The notes: generated by a model from the letters alone, not told the origin. Shown: positions 7,530 through 16,865, counted from the first letter of the stretch. The stretch is 64,000 bases of DNA from JAXLSZ01 sp046330315 (GCA_046330315.1 JAXLSZ010000012.1:27083-91082); one strand, 5' to 3'. Numbers and translations: made by a program.

Positions 7530-9053
7530 TCACGGATACTGGGTCGGGTTGGAGGGGCCGGCGGCCGCGGCGGGGCCGTTGAGGTCGGGAACCGCGTTCT
7601 TGTAGCAGGCGACGTCGGAGCGGATCGGGGGCACTCCGCGCAGGCGCGGGCGGGTCCCCAGCGGGGGCGAGATCGTGTTGCCGAACATCTCGTTGGCGAC
7701 GGGGGCGGTGCTGCCCTTGGGGTTCGGCGTCTTCACGGTGACCGGGCCGCCGCCGGGCTGGAAGCGGACGTAGGAGCCGTTGCCGTCGAAGTTGGCGCTC
7801 TCGCCCGAGACCCCCGTCGTCGCGTAGAAGAACTCGCGGTAGTTGGGCTGGCCCGAGGTGAAGTCGTAGGGGCCGTAGCTGTCCTGGAGGACCACGTTGC
7901 CGGCCGGGATCAGGTTGTGGGTCACGCAGCGGTTGAACCTGGTCAGCTTCGGCAGCATCTGCAGCGTCTGCCGGCTGGCCTCGGCCAGCAGCGGCGTCCC
8001 CCGCTTCAGCAGCTTCGCGATCCCGCCCAGCTCGCGCTGGCTGAGCAGCGGGTAGGCCTCCTTGAGCCAGGGGATCCCCGCCTTGATCGTGGCGGGAAGC
8101 TCGGCGATCGCGGGCCGCAGGGCGATCGCGTAGCCCCGCAGCGCAGGCAGCGCGGCGTTGAGGCTGACCAGGGAGCGGTGGGTGGTGTCCAGGGTCGGCG
8201 CCAGCAGCCGCACCGACTCCGAGAGGTTCCCCGACTGCGCCGCGAGCGCCCCGGTGAAGGTGTTGAAGTTGGAGATCAGCCCCTTGAGCTGCGCCTCGCG
8301 GGCAGCCAGCGTTCTGAAGATCCGGTTGCCCCCGACCAGGATGCCCCGCAGGTCGCTGCGCGGGCGGGTACCCAGCAGGGCCTCGTTGACGATCGCCGAG
8401 CCCCGGCCCGCGGCGGCGCCGTAGTCGAAGGCCTTGTTGAGGGCCTCCGCCGCCGTCAGGCCCCTGACCTCGGGGTCCTGGGTGGCGTCCTCGGCAGCGG
8501 TCGGCTCGTGGGTGAGGGCAGTGCCGAAGCCCTCGAGCAGCAGCTGCAGGTTGGTGCGCTCGGGCTGCTGCAGGGCGGTGAGGATCTGGTCGAGCTGCAC
8601 GGCGGTCGCGGTGCGGCTGAGCGGGATCGTGGCGTTGTCGGGCAGCTCGGGCGCGCTGGGGCTGCCCGGGTCGAGGTCGATGAAGAAGTTGCCCTCGAGG
8701 AAGATCCGCGGGCGGATCGTCGCCGCCGCGTCGCTGTGGATCGGGCGCCCGGCCCCGTCCACCGTGAAGGTGACGACCGAGTTGCTCCCCTTGCGCTCCA
8801 GGCCGGTGACCTTGCCGACGTTGACGCCGGCGATCCGCACCGGGGCCTTGTCGCTGATGTTGACCGCGTTGGCGAAGGTCGCCTTGAGCTCGTAGCCCGG
8901 GCTCTGGAAGGGGATCTCCTTGGTGAAGGCCAGGTAGAGGCCGACCACCACCAGCAGGATCATCACCGTGCCGACCACCGCCGGCCCGGGCCCGCCCCAG
9001 CCCCGGAAGAAGGTCTCGTTGTACTTGCTCTTGCTCTTCGCCTTGGGCGCCAT
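7530..9053 (-). CDS. MCE family protein (fourth of the operon)
   Basis: This 507-residue protein has a short cytosolic Lys/Ser-rich N-terminus, a transmembrane helix (VVGTVMILLVVVGLYLAF) and then the MCE domain (YELKATFANAVNISDKAPVRIAGVNVGKVTGLE...IFLEGNFFIDLDPG). The rest is helical, with a C-terminal segment rich in Pro/Gly. The pattern of aromatic and Gly residues after the helical part (QPNYREFFYATTGVSGE) is repeated with variations in the other MCE genes here. It lies 4 bp after the upstream MCE gene. Role: subunit of the Mce lipid transporter, outside face of the membrane. Confidence 0.88.
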   Translation of the reverse strand: MAPKAKSKSKYNETFFRGWGGPGPAVVGTVMILLVVVGLYLAFTKEIPFQSPGYELKATFANAVNISDKAPVRIAGVNVGKVTGLERKGSNSVVTFTVDGAGRPIHSDAAATIRPRIFLEGNFFIDLDPGSPSAPELPDNATIPLSRTATAVQLDQILTALQQPERTNLQLLLEGFGTALTHEPTAAEDATQDPEVRGLTAAEALNKAFDYGAAAGRGSAIVNEALLGTRPRSDLRGILVGGNRIFRTLAAREAQLKGLISNFNTFTGALAAQSGNLSESVRLLAPTLDTTHRSLVSLNAALPALRGYAIALRPAIAELPATIKAGIPWLKEAYPLLSQRELGGIAKLLKRGTPLLAEASRQTLQMLPKLTRFNRCVTHNLIPAGNVVLQDSYGPYDFTSGQPNYREFFYATTGVSGESANFDGNGSYVRFQPGGGPVTVKTPNPKGSTAPVANEMFGNTISPPLGTRPRLRGVPPIRSDVACYKNAVPDLNGPAAAAGPSNPTQYP

Positions 9054-9057
9054 CTCG

Positions 9058-10497
9058 CTACCTCACCGGGGGCGAGGGAACCTGCCCCGAGGTCTTGGTG
9101 CCCTGGTTGCCGGGAACGTTGCCGATCACCGTCTGTCCCGCCAGGAAGGGCTCGTTCCCGGCCTCGCACTCGTGCGGGCTCTGTCCCGGCGCGGCGGTGT
9201 TCGGCAGGGGGTTGTAGTGGAGGTGGTTGCGCTCGTCGGGCCCGTTGGCCGGAGCCGAGGACGGGCCGGCCTCGCCGTTCGGGAAGGTGCCGGTCACCGG
9301 GATCGGCGGCATGATCGTGATCGTCCGGAGCCACTTGCCGGTGGAGTTCCCGCTGCTCCACATCTTCGAGGAGTTCTCGAGCAGGATCGTCGCGTAGTTG
9401 CAGACCGACTGGGCCGGGACGACGAACCTGAGCGTCGGCTCGAGGATCTTGGTGGTGCGGCTCAGGGAGGTGAGGCCGTTGGTGACGTTGGGGTTCTTGC
9501 CGAACTTCAGCAGCGCCTCGGAGGTCGGAGGGAGCTGGTTGTTGAGGGCCGGGGAGGCGCGGAGCACCGGGGCGCCGACCGTCAGGGCCTGGGCCAGGGC
9601 CGGCGAGTTCTCCGCCAGCGCCCTCGCCCCCGGAGCGAGGTCGTTGAACAGGCCCGCCGAGTTGACCAGGAACGGCCTGATCCTCGGCAGGATCTCGATC
9701 GTCGCGTTCTCGGTCTCGACCCCGCGGCTGATCGACTCCTGGATGAAGGGGCGGGCGACCGAGGCCAGGGCGGCGAAGGTGCGGTCCAGGGCCACGAACA
9801 TGCTCGCCTGCTCCTCGGCCACCGGGGCAAGCTCGGAGTTCAGGGCCTCCAGGCCGCGCAGGAACCCGGCCAGGTCGGTCTGCGGCGAGGAGAGGTTCCG
9901 CATCACCGGGATCGCCAGGTAGACCAGGGGGCGGAGCTGCCCGATCGCCGCGTTCAGCGAGGAGCCGCGGCCGGCGACCGCGCCGCCGAACTCGACCAGG
10001 TTACGTTGGATGTTCCGCCGCGTGGAAGCCTGGAAGGTGTTGAAGACCTGGTCTATCTCCACCGGCTCCGGGCGCGCCTGGCCGATCGGCAGGGTGCCGC
10101 CCTGGGGAAGCCCCTGGCTGGAGTGCCCCGGGGTGATCTGCAGGTACTTCAGCCCCAGCGCCGAGCGCGAGCGCACCACGAAGGTCGAGTCCACCGGGAG
10201 CGGCTCGACGCTCTTGTCGAGCTTGAGGTCGAGCTTCGCGTCCACCGAGCCGTCGGGGTTCTGGATCGGTGTGACCGCCTGGACCGTCCCCACCCTCACC
10301 CCGCCGACCCGAACGTCGTTGTTGCGGACCAGCGAGTTGGCGTTGGAGACGATCGCGGAGACCTGATAGGTCGGCACGAAGGGCAGCCCCGTGTTGGCGT
10401 TGTAGGCGAGGAAGACCGCGACGATCACGATCAGCGTGGTCAGCGCCCCGACCAGTACCGGGCTCGCCGTCAGCCTCTGGATCGGTCCGCCCCTCAT
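9058..10497 (-). CDS. MCE family protein (third of the operon)
   Basis: This 479-residue protein has an N-terminal transmembrane helix (VLVGALTTLIVIVAVFLAY) and an MCE domain with YQVSAIVSNANSLVRNNDVRVGGVRVGTV and SALGLKYLQITPG. A long helical domain follows, then a Pro-rich C-terminus. Its start overlaps the stop of the preceding gene by 4 bp (ATGA at 10494-10497), which implies coupled translation. It belongs to the same six-subunit Mce system; no catalytic residues are expected in this family. Confidence 0.88.
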   Translation of the reverse strand: MRGGPIQRLTASPVLVGALTTLIVIVAVFLAYNANTGLPFVPTYQVSAIVSNANSLVRNNDVRVGGVRVGTVQAVTPIQNPDGSVDAKLDLKLDKSVEPLPVDSTFVVRSRSALGLKYLQITPGHSSQGLPQGGTLPIGQARPEPVEIDQVFNTFQASTRRNIQRNLVEFGGAVAGRGSSLNAAIGQLRPLVYLAIPVMRNLSSPQTDLAGFLRGLEALNSELAPVAEEQASMFVALDRTFAALASVARPFIQESISRGVETENATIEILPRIRPFLVNSAGLFNDLAPGARALAENSPALAQALTVGAPVLRASPALNNQLPPTSEALLKFGKNPNVTNGLTSLSRTTKILEPTLRFVVPAQSVCNYATILLENSSKMWSSGNSTGKWLRTITIMPPIPVTGTFPNGEAGPSSAPANGPDERNHLHYNPLPNTAAPGQSPHECEAGNEPFLAGQTVIGNVPGNQGTKTSGQVPSPPVR

Positions 10498-12164
10498 GGT
10501 CCCAGCAGGTAGCGCAGCACCCCTGCGCTACCGCGGTCGAGGTTTCGCCGCCCCGCTGTGCCGGGCGGCGCGGGCGTGCCCGTCGCTCCCTGGGGAGCGG
10601 GCCCGGCTCCGGCTCCGGTTCCCGCTGCCCCGGTGTTCGGGGCGGACCGGCCCTGCGATCCGCTCCCCGGGGTCCCCGCGCCGGGGATCGTCCCGATCGC
10701 CGGGCCGAACGTCCCCAGGCCCGTCGTTGCGCCGGTCTCGCCGGCCGGCGCCGCCAGCAGGCCGCCGCTGCGCTTGGTGGCCTGGTCGAGGAGCCTGAGG
10801 ATCGCCTCCCGGCTCGACGGGTTCACCGCACCCCTCAGGCGCGAGGACGCCGCGCCGGTGAAGTTTGCCCCACAGCCCCCGAAGGGCTCCTGCTGATAGA
10901 TCACGCAGGAGGAGACGAGGATGTTGGTCCGCTGGTAGTGGCCGTACTTGTCGAACCCGTTGTAGACCGCGGTGCTGTTGAGCAGGAACTTCATCAGCGC
11001 CGGGAAGGCGCCGCTGCGCTTCAGGCTGCTGGTCAGCACCGCCAGGTTGAAGGTGGGGTTCTCGGCGTTGGTCGCCGTGCCCCTGACCTGCCGCACGATC
11101 GGGTCCGACTGGGCCAGCGCCGGCCCGCTCTTCTCGGCCGCGTCGCCGAGGCTCTTCAGCGAGATCGTCGCGGCCTCCGAGAAGGGGCTCAGCGCCCGGG
11201 TGGCCCTGGTGATCGACGGAGCCGCTCCGCCGAGGACGCTGACCACGGGGCGGGCGGCGTCCGAGAACCGGCCGAGGTCGTTCATGGTCAGCCGCAACTC
11301 GGTCAGCGTCTGCGGCAGCTTCTGGAGGTTCAGCTCGAGCTCGGCGCTGCGCTCGGCGGTGGCCGCCGCCGTCTCGCCGGCGTTGCGGATGAAGCCGGTG
11401 ATGTGCGTCCTCTCCCGGGCCAGCGGCTCGAGGACCGCGTCGGAGTCCTGGGCGAGCCGGGCGAGCTGGCGGTTCTGCGCGGCCAGGATCGCCAGCACCT
11501 TGTTGGTCTGCCGCAGCGCCGGATCGGCCCGCAGGACTATCTGCTCGAGGTCCTTCCCCCGGGCCGCCAGCCCCGCGCCGAGGTCGTTGAGGATCAGCCG
11601 GAAGCGGTCGGCGTAGGGCTGGCGGTTGATGTTCTGGATCAGGTCCAGATCCACGGCCTTGCCGTTGTTCTCCACCGGCAGCAGGTACTGGCCGGAGCCC
11701 TCCTGGCCGCCGGGGATCTGCCTCAGCTCCGGCGGAGGCTTCGAGCCGGGCGCGCGCTGCTGGGTCGGCTCGCAGTCGACGTACTTCTCGCCGATCAGCG
11801 ACTGCGGCCGGATCAGGCAGGTCGCGTCGGTGCGGAAGTCCTGGAAGCCGGGGTCGGCGATCTCAAGCACGACGGCGGCCTTGCCGGGGATCGCCGCGCC
11901 GCGCCCGCCGGCGCACTGTTCGACGTTGGTCTTCGGGCCCCGGCAGGAGTCGATCTCCCCGGGCAGGGAGACGTCCACCGATTGCACGGAGCCCACGTTG
12001 GCTCCGGCCACCCGCACGTCCTCCCCGTTGACGACGAAACCGCCGTTGTCGAAGTAGGCGCGCACCAGGTATGAGCCGCCCGAGCCGCTTCCCCCGGCGC
12101 TGGCGACCAGCACGAGGGCCACGACCACGGCGACGGCCAGGGCTGTGAGCAGGATCCGCCTCAT
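10494..12164 (-). CDS. MCE family protein (second of the operon), Pro/Gly-rich tail
   Basis: This 556-residue protein starts at ATG 12164, which overlaps the upstream stop (ATGA) and begins with MRRILL and a transmembrane helix. The MCE domain (SYLVRAYFDNGGFVVNGEDVRVAGANVGSV...SLIGEKYVDCEP) contains two insertions, about residues 60-80 and 125-145, making it longer than in its neighbours. The C-terminal ~80 residues are a low-complexity Gly/Ala/Pro/Thr tail, probably disordered and exported. An alternative upstream start (GTG-type, 10 residues earlier) is possible but lies within the upstream gene. Confidence 0.88.
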   Translation of the reverse strand: MRRILLTALAVAVVVALVLVASAGGSGSGGSYLVRAYFDNGGFVVNGEDVRVAGANVGSVQSVDVSLPGEIDSCRGPKTNVEQCAGGRGAAIPGKAAVVLEIADPGFQDFRTDATCLIRPQSLIGEKYVDCEPTQQRAPGSKPPPELRQIPGGQEGSGQYLLPVENNGKAVDLDLIQNINRQPYADRFRLILNDLGAGLAARGKDLEQIVLRADPALRQTNKVLAILAAQNRQLARLAQDSDAVLEPLARERTHITGFIRNAGETAAATAERSAELELNLQKLPQTLTELRLTMNDLGRFSDAARPVVSVLGGAAPSITRATRALSPFSEAATISLKSLGDAAEKSGPALAQSDPIVRQVRGTATNAENPTFNLAVLTSSLKRSGAFPALMKFLLNSTAVYNGFDKYGHYQRTNILVSSCVIYQQEPFGGCGANFTGAASSRLRGAVNPSSREAILRLLDQATKRSGGLLAAPAGETGATTGLGTFGPAIGTIPGAGTPGSGSQGRSAPNTGAAGTGAGAGPAPQGATGTPAPPGTAGRRNLDRGSAGVLRYLLGP

Positions 12165-13450
12165 GGGCCCGGCGGCACGTCGGCCGGGTTGCACTTGCCG
12201 GTCAGCTTGCCCTGGTCGGTGAACGGGTTGGAGCCGGTGATCGGCTGGGTGGCGCCGCCGGGGCAGCGGGTGGAGATCGCCGTGGTGAACCCGTTGAACT
12301 TGTCCGAGAGCGGGATCGGGTCGAGGTTGTTGGTCACCGAGTTCCAGGCGAAGAGGTTGAAGGCGGCGTTCTGGACCCGCGCGTAGTGGCCGTCGGCGTC
12401 GTAGTAGCCGGTCACCTGCCCGAGCCGGGTGAAGGAGCCGAGCAGGTCGGGCGCGTAGGGGCGGGCGAAGGAGATCACCGGCTCGGACGCGTTGAGGGCC
12501 GCCACGCCGGTGCGGGAGGCGGCGCCCCCGCGCTTGTGCAGAGGCACCGAGGCCTTGACCACCTCGGCGAGCGGGTTGGAGCCGTCCGGGGCCTTCACGG
12601 TGTCGCGCAGGTCCGAGAACACCGGCACCGCGCGGTTCAGCACGGGGCGCAGCCTGAGCAGGAAGGGGTTGAGGTTCTTGGTCGCGACCTTCGAGGTGTT
12701 GACGAGGGGGTCGAGGTCGTCGAGGGCGGCGCGGAGGTTGACGAACGTGGTGTTGGCCTGGCGCAGGGTCGGGGGGAGCTCCTGCAGGGAGCGGTCGAGG
12801 GCGGCGTTCTGGCTGGCGATCGCGCCCAGGGAGGTGTTCGCGTTGGAGACCAGCGAGGTCAGCTCGTCGCGGCGCTGGGCGATCGCCGTGACCACCTTGC
12901 CGCCGTTGACGAGGAAGTCGGCGAGGACCCGCTGGTCGGCGCTGAGCTGGCGCAGCAGGCGGTCGGTGCTGCTCAGCGACGGGGCGAAGTACTTGTAGGC
13001 GGCGTTCGCCTCCTCGCCCTTGCCCGCGTAGAGGGCCGCGAAGCCCTGGATCACGTTCTGCAGGCCCTTCCTCGCCCTCGGGGTGAAGGTGCCGAAGAGC
13101 TGGTCGAGGTCGACCGGCGTGGTCGTCGCGTCGCCGCGCAGGGTCGCCCCGTCGGGCAGCGCCGGGCTGTTGTCGGGGCCCGGGGATATCGAGACGTAGC
13201 GGCCCGCCACGGTCGAGAGGGACGGGGTGCGGATCACCGCCGTGGTGCCCTCGTGCAGCTGGTCGTCCATGGTGATGTCCACCTCCGCCTGGTTGTCGGG
13301 CGTGAGGCTGACGCTGTCGACCGACCCCGCCGGGGCGCCGCCGACGAGGACCTGGTTGCCGCTGACCAGCTGGCCGGCGGTCTGGAACAGCAGCTTGTAC
13401 TTGTGGCCGCCGCCGCCGCCGAACAGCAACACCGCGACGAGAACGACCAC
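12161..13450 (-). CDS. MCE family protein (first of the operon), start uncertain
   Basis: The MCE domain (YKLLFQTAGQLVSGNQVLVGGAPAGSVDSV...LSTVAGRYVSISPG) follows a membrane helix. From GTG 13450 the product is 429 residues and begins MVVLVAVLLF, cutting the helix short. Upstream in frame the codons continue as RTLITRLITIGALLAV, which completes a normal N-terminal anchor, yet no ATG, GTG or TTG occurs before the in-frame stop at 13640. Initiation may therefore use CTG (13487-13489, with AGGCGG upstream) or GTG 13450. No YrbE permease genes precede it; the gap 13451-13695 holds only this leader. It heads the six-gene MCE operon. Confidence 0.82.
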   Translation of the reverse strand: MVVLVAVLLFGGGGGHKYKLLFQTAGQLVSGNQVLVGGAPAGSVDSVSLTPDNQAEVDITMDDQLHEGTTAVIRTPSLSTVAGRYVSISPGPDNSPALPDGATLRGDATTTPVDLDQLFGTFTPRARKGLQNVIQGFAALYAGKGEEANAAYKYFAPSLSSTDRLLRQLSADQRVLADFLVNGGKVVTAIAQRRDELTSLVSNANTSLGAIASQNAALDRSLQELPPTLRQANTTFVNLRAALDDLDPLVNTSKVATKNLNPFLLRLRPVLNRAVPVFSDLRDTVKAPDGSNPLAEVVKASVPLHKRGGAASRTGVAALNASEPVISFARPYAPDLLGSFTRLGQVTGYYDADGHYARVQNAAFNLFAWNSVTNNLDPIPLSDKFNGFTTAISTRCPGGATQPITGSNPFTDQGKLTGKCNPADVPPGP

Positions 13451-13695
13451 GGCGAGCAGCGCCCCGATCGTGATCAGCCGGGTGATCAGGGTCCGCCTAC
13501 CGGGCGTCGAGCTGACTGGCTGGTTTGGTGGATTCGCCGGCGTCGATCCGTCCTTTGGCCGTTCCCCGAGTTCTCCCCCCCGGGCTCTCCTTCCTGCTGC
13601 GCGGATCCTATCCGAGCGAGGGGCGGTCTCCCGAGCGCCCTAACGCACGGTTAACGATCCCGCCGGAAAAGGGAAAACGGCTCTGGCGAGCGGAT

Positions 13696-16614
13696 TCAGG
13701 GGACCTCGCGGCGGAGCCAGCCGCGGTAGAAGCCCTCCAGGTCGGGGAGGAACTCGTGGACCACCGGATAGCCCGGCGTCACCGCCTCGGTCTCCAGCAG
13801 CCGGCCCGAGACCGGGCAGTAGAACTCGCGCAGCTCCATCCAGTCCGGATCGCAGTGCGCCAGCCGCGGATAGACCTCCTCGAGGAGCTCGTCGGTGTCG
13901 CGGACGAAGACCGGCGCGTGCATCTTCCAGTTGCGGTCGTAGCGGCAGAAGTCGTGGCCCGCGTCCGAGCGGATCACCAGCTCCCGGTCGGAGCGGCGCC
14001 TCACCACGTTCAGCGCCTCGCCCACCGGCAGCACGATCGGATCGTCGTAGGGAACCCGCTCCTGGAGGACCGAGGTCCACTTCTCGAAGCGGTCGGGGTC
14101 CTTGTAGCCGGACTGGATGTCCTTGACCTCCAAGCGGGAGAGGCGCTCGTCCAGCAGCGCCGCCAGGGTCTCGCGCTCCAGCGGGCGGCCGGCGGCCCGC
14201 GGCGGCTCGACCTCGGAGACCTCGGAGGAGGACAGGAACGCGGCGGCGGACTCCTCGGGGGTGACCTTGCCGACCGGGGTGTCCACGGCGGCCGGGATGG
14301 TCGGCGTCTCGGCGTCGAATTCGAAGTCCTCTGGAAGGTCCCAGAAGCCACGGAACTCCGCCGCCCAGCGGGCGGAGAGCCTCATCGACTCCGCGTAGCC
14401 GACCTTGACGGGCTCGATCAGGTCGCCGGCCAGCACCCGTTCGCGCTCGCGCTGCCACCACTCCGCAGCCGGGACCGCGCGCTCCAGCCGCCGCTCCCGG
14501 GCCCGGGAGCGGCGCGCCTCGGGGCCGCCGCCGTCCTCGAAGCTGCCGCCCTCCTCGGGGCCGCGGCCGTCCTCGAGGCTGCCGCCCTCGGAGCCGCCGC
14601 CCATCTCGGGGCCGCCGCCCATCTCGGGGCCGCGGCCGTCTTCGAGGCCGACCGCGTAGACCGACTCGGCGAAGCGCGGCAGCAGGTGGCCCTCGGCCAC
14701 GTCGCGGCGCACCGCCTCCGGGTCGCGCTCGAGCGGGTCGCCGAGGCCGGCCGCCCCCTTCATCACCGAGAGGTAGAGATCGCCGTTTGCGAAGGGCTCG
14801 AGAAGCGTCCAGTTGTCCAGTCCCAGGTTGCGCTCGCCCGCGATCCCGAGCAGCTCCGGCTCGTCGAAGGGGCCGTCGGCGAGCGGGTAGGCCTCGCCCG
14901 CCTCGGCCAGCTCGCGCAGGTTGTTCGCCTTGATGTTGTGGATGTAGGCCGCCGAGCCCGGGTAGCCGCCGAAGATCCCCTGCGAGGTGAAGAGCCTGGT
15001 GGTGCCGAGGTTCTGGAGCTCCCAGAAGGGCGTGTTCCAGATCATGTGCAGGGACTCGAAGCTGGAGCCGCCGCGATGGCGCCCGGGCCCTGAGGTGTTG
15101 GCCTTGATGCGGCGCGAGAGGTAGATCATCGGGCAGATCAGCTCCCACATCTCGACGTCGCCGGCGTCGCCCTCGGGATTGAACATCGCGGCGCAGGTGT
15201 CGGTGCCGTCGAGCACGTACTTCGCGCCCATCCCCTGCGCGGCGATCTCGAAGTTCATGATCGCCGAGGAGTTTCCGTACTGGTCCACCCCGCCGCCCTG
15301 GATCACGTTCCCCGACACCGAGTAGGACCCGATCACCTCCTCGATGAAGCCGCGTGACTGAAGCGCCCGCGAGAGGGTGCGCGGGTAGCCGGTGAAGGCC
15401 GGCTGCAGGAAGGCCCAGGCGATCCCGGTCGAGCCCTCGGCGTCGCCGAGATTGGCGATCGTCCCCTCCGGGAAGTTGGTCTTGACCGCGTAGTAGGCGC
15501 CGTCGTTGACCTTGTCGTTGCAGATCAGGGTCTGGGTGAACATCACCCAGATCGCTCCCTGCATCCCCGAGGGGGTGCAGTTCGCCGAGTGCCAGCCCCA
15601 GGCCGAGGCGCCGTCCATGTCGAGCTCGTAGTCGCCGTCTCCGCCGATCCGCACCTCGAAGGGCGCGTGCATGACGAAGTCGCGGCGGGCCCTCGCCGGA
15701 AGCTGGGGCTTGTCGGCGAAGGTCGTGTCCATGAAGGCGGCGGCGCGGTAGCGGCCCGGCACCGTCATCTCGCGGATCCGCGCCTTGAAGGAGCGCCGGC
15801 CCTCCTCGATAACCTCACGGCTGAAGCGCTTGAAGCGCTCGGCGCCCTCCTCGAGGACGACTCGCTCGACCGCCTCGCGGATCATGTGGCAGCCGGCCAG
15901 GCGGGTGCGCTCGTCGAGCAGGTAGTACATCGGCGCCCGGGTCTGCTTCTGGCAGCGCAGCAGGTGCCAGGCGGCGAGCTCGTCCTCCTCGCCGATCTTC
16001 ATGCAGGGAAGGTCGATGCCGTCGTCGAGGCGGTTGGTCGGGCCCACCGGGACCCCGCCCGGGGTCGAGGCGCCGATGTCCAGGACATGGGTGACGCCCC
16101 CGGCCCAGGCGATCAGCTCCCCCTCCCAGAAGATCGGCACGAAGGTCTGCACGTCGGCGTTGTGGACGTCGCCGATCACCGGGTCGTCGTTGGAGAAGAT
16201 GTCGCCGGGGCGGATCTTCGGGTTGTCCTCCCAGCCGTTTCGGACCATGAACTTGATCGCGTCCGACATCGTGTGGACGTGGACGATGATCCCGGTGGAG
16301 AGAGCGATCGAGTCCCCCTCGGGGGTGTAGAGCGCGAAGCAGAGCTCGCCTAGCTCGCGGACGATCGGCGAGGCCGAGATGTTCAACGCCGTCTCGCGGG
16401 CCGAAACCAGCCCCCCGCGCAGCCGCGCGAAGAGCTTCTCGTAGCCGATCGGGTCCGAGTCCTTCATCTCCAGCTCGGTGATCCCGTGGTAGTGGCCGGT
16501 CTCGGCGAAGAGGCTCTCCGAGGTGGCGAGCATCTCGTCCAGCCTCCGTCCGTCCCAGCCGATGCCCCCGCCCTCCCTGGGTTCCAGCCGGCGGCTCTCT
16601 TCGACCATCGCCAT
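13696..16614 (-). CDS. Acetone carboxylase-like alpha-gamma fusion (HyuB + AcxC domains)
   Basis: This 972-residue protein has two parts. Residues ~20-650 are a hydantoinase B/acetone carboxylase alpha domain, with NGWEDNPKIRPGDIFSNDDP, HNADVQTFVPIFW and GGGVDQYGNSS. Residues ~780-972 match the acetone carboxylase gamma subunit: HDFCRYDRNWKMHAPVFVRD, DPDWMELREFYCPVSGRLLE and VTPGYPVVHEFLPDLEGFYR. A repetitive Gly/Glu linker (EDGRGPEMGGGPEMGGG type, about residues 653-700) joins them. Known acetone and acetophenone carboxylases use separate subunits for ATP-dependent carboxylation of ketones. The partner beta subunit is at 19078-21234. Substrate specificity cannot be read from sequence. An MCE operon follows on the same strand. 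Confidence 0.85.
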   Translation of the reverse strand: MAMVEESRRLEPREGGGIGWDGRRLDEMLATSESLFAETGHYHGITELEMKDSDPIGYEKLFARLRGGLVSARETALNISASPIVRELGELCFALYTPEGDSIALSTGIIVHVHTMSDAIKFMVRNGWEDNPKIRPGDIFSNDDPVIGDVHNADVQTFVPIFWEGELIAWAGGVTHVLDIGASTPGGVPVGPTNRLDDGIDLPCMKIGEEDELAAWHLLRCQKQTRAPMYYLLDERTRLAGCHMIREAVERVVLEEGAERFKRFSREVIEEGRRSFKARIREMTVPGRYRAAAFMDTTFADKPQLPARARRDFVMHAPFEVRIGGDGDYELDMDGASAWGWHSANCTPSGMQGAIWVMFTQTLICNDKVNDGAYYAVKTNFPEGTIANLGDAEGSTGIAWAFLQPAFTGYPRTLSRALQSRGFIEEVIGSYSVSGNVIQGGGVDQYGNSSAIMNFEIAAQGMGAKYVLDGTDTCAAMFNPEGDAGDVEMWELICPMIYLSRRIKANTSGPGRHRGGSSFESLHMIWNTPFWELQNLGTTRLFTSQGIFGGYPGSAAYIHNIKANNLRELAEAGEAYPLADGPFDEPELLGIAGERNLGLDNWTLLEPFANGDLYLSVMKGAAGLGDPLERDPEAVRRDVAEGHLLPRFAESVYAVGLEDGRGPEMGGGPEMGGGSEGGSLEDGRGPEEGGSFEDGGGPEARRSRARERRLERAVPAAEWWQRERERVLAGDLIEPVKVGYAESMRLSARWAAEFRGFWDLPEDFEFDAETPTIPAAVDTPVGKVTPEESAAAFLSSSEVSEVEPPRAAGRPLERETLAALLDERLSRLEVKDIQSGYKDPDRFEKWTSVLQERVPYDDPIVLPVGEALNVVRRRSDRELVIRSDAGHDFCRYDRNWKMHAPVFVRDTDELLEEVYPRLAHCDPDWMELREFYCPVSGRLLETEAVTPGYPVVHEFLPDLEGFYRGWLRREVP
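14521..14650. repeat. In-gene tandem repeats encoding the alpha-gamma linker
   Basis: Imperfect, in-frame repeats of about 15-42 bp built from CGGGGCCGC, GCCGTCCTCGA and CCCATCTCG modules encode the acidic Gly-rich linker of the fusion protein (units such as EDGRGPE, PEMGGG, EEGGSFEDGG). Unit lengths are multiples of three, so slippage keeps the frame and the linker length is probably variable between strains. Confidence 0.65.
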
Positions 16615-16647
16615 CGCGGCGAGGAACTCTACCCGCCCGCCCCCGGG

Positions 16648-16690
16648 GTGGGACCTCTAATCGCTGACCCTCAGGGTTTAGAGGTCCCAC
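16648..16690. repeat. GTGGGACCTC hairpin repeat, copy 1
   Basis: 13-bp arms 16648-16660 and 16678-16690 (GTGGGACCTCTAA and its complement) with a 17-nt loop containing GCTGACCCTCAGGGT. It is one of five related hairpins in the gaps of the acetone-carboxylase-like region, sitting 34 bp upstream of the fusion gene. The stretch 16691-16822 between copies 1 and 2 holds nothing I can support. Confidence 0.75.
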
Positions 16691-16822
16691 GGCGGGCTGC
16701 GGACCGATCGGCGATGGCACTCGCACCAGGCGCGCGGGGTCCGGGAGGGAAACGGGGCAGACTCGGCACACTCCGCGCGCCACCCGCACGCCACCCACCG
16801 CCACCCTCGCCCGATGCTCCGG

Positions 16823-16865
16823 GTGGGACCTCAAAGCGCTGATGGTCAAGGTCGAGAGGTCCCAC
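16823..16865. repeat. GTGGGACCTC hairpin repeat, copy 2
   Basis: 10-bp arms 16823-16832 and 16856-16865 with a 23-nt loop containing GCTGATGGTCAAGGT, similar to the loops of copies 1 and 3. It lies between the divergent fusion gene (-) and AbiEi/DUF559 gene (+). Confidence 0.75.
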
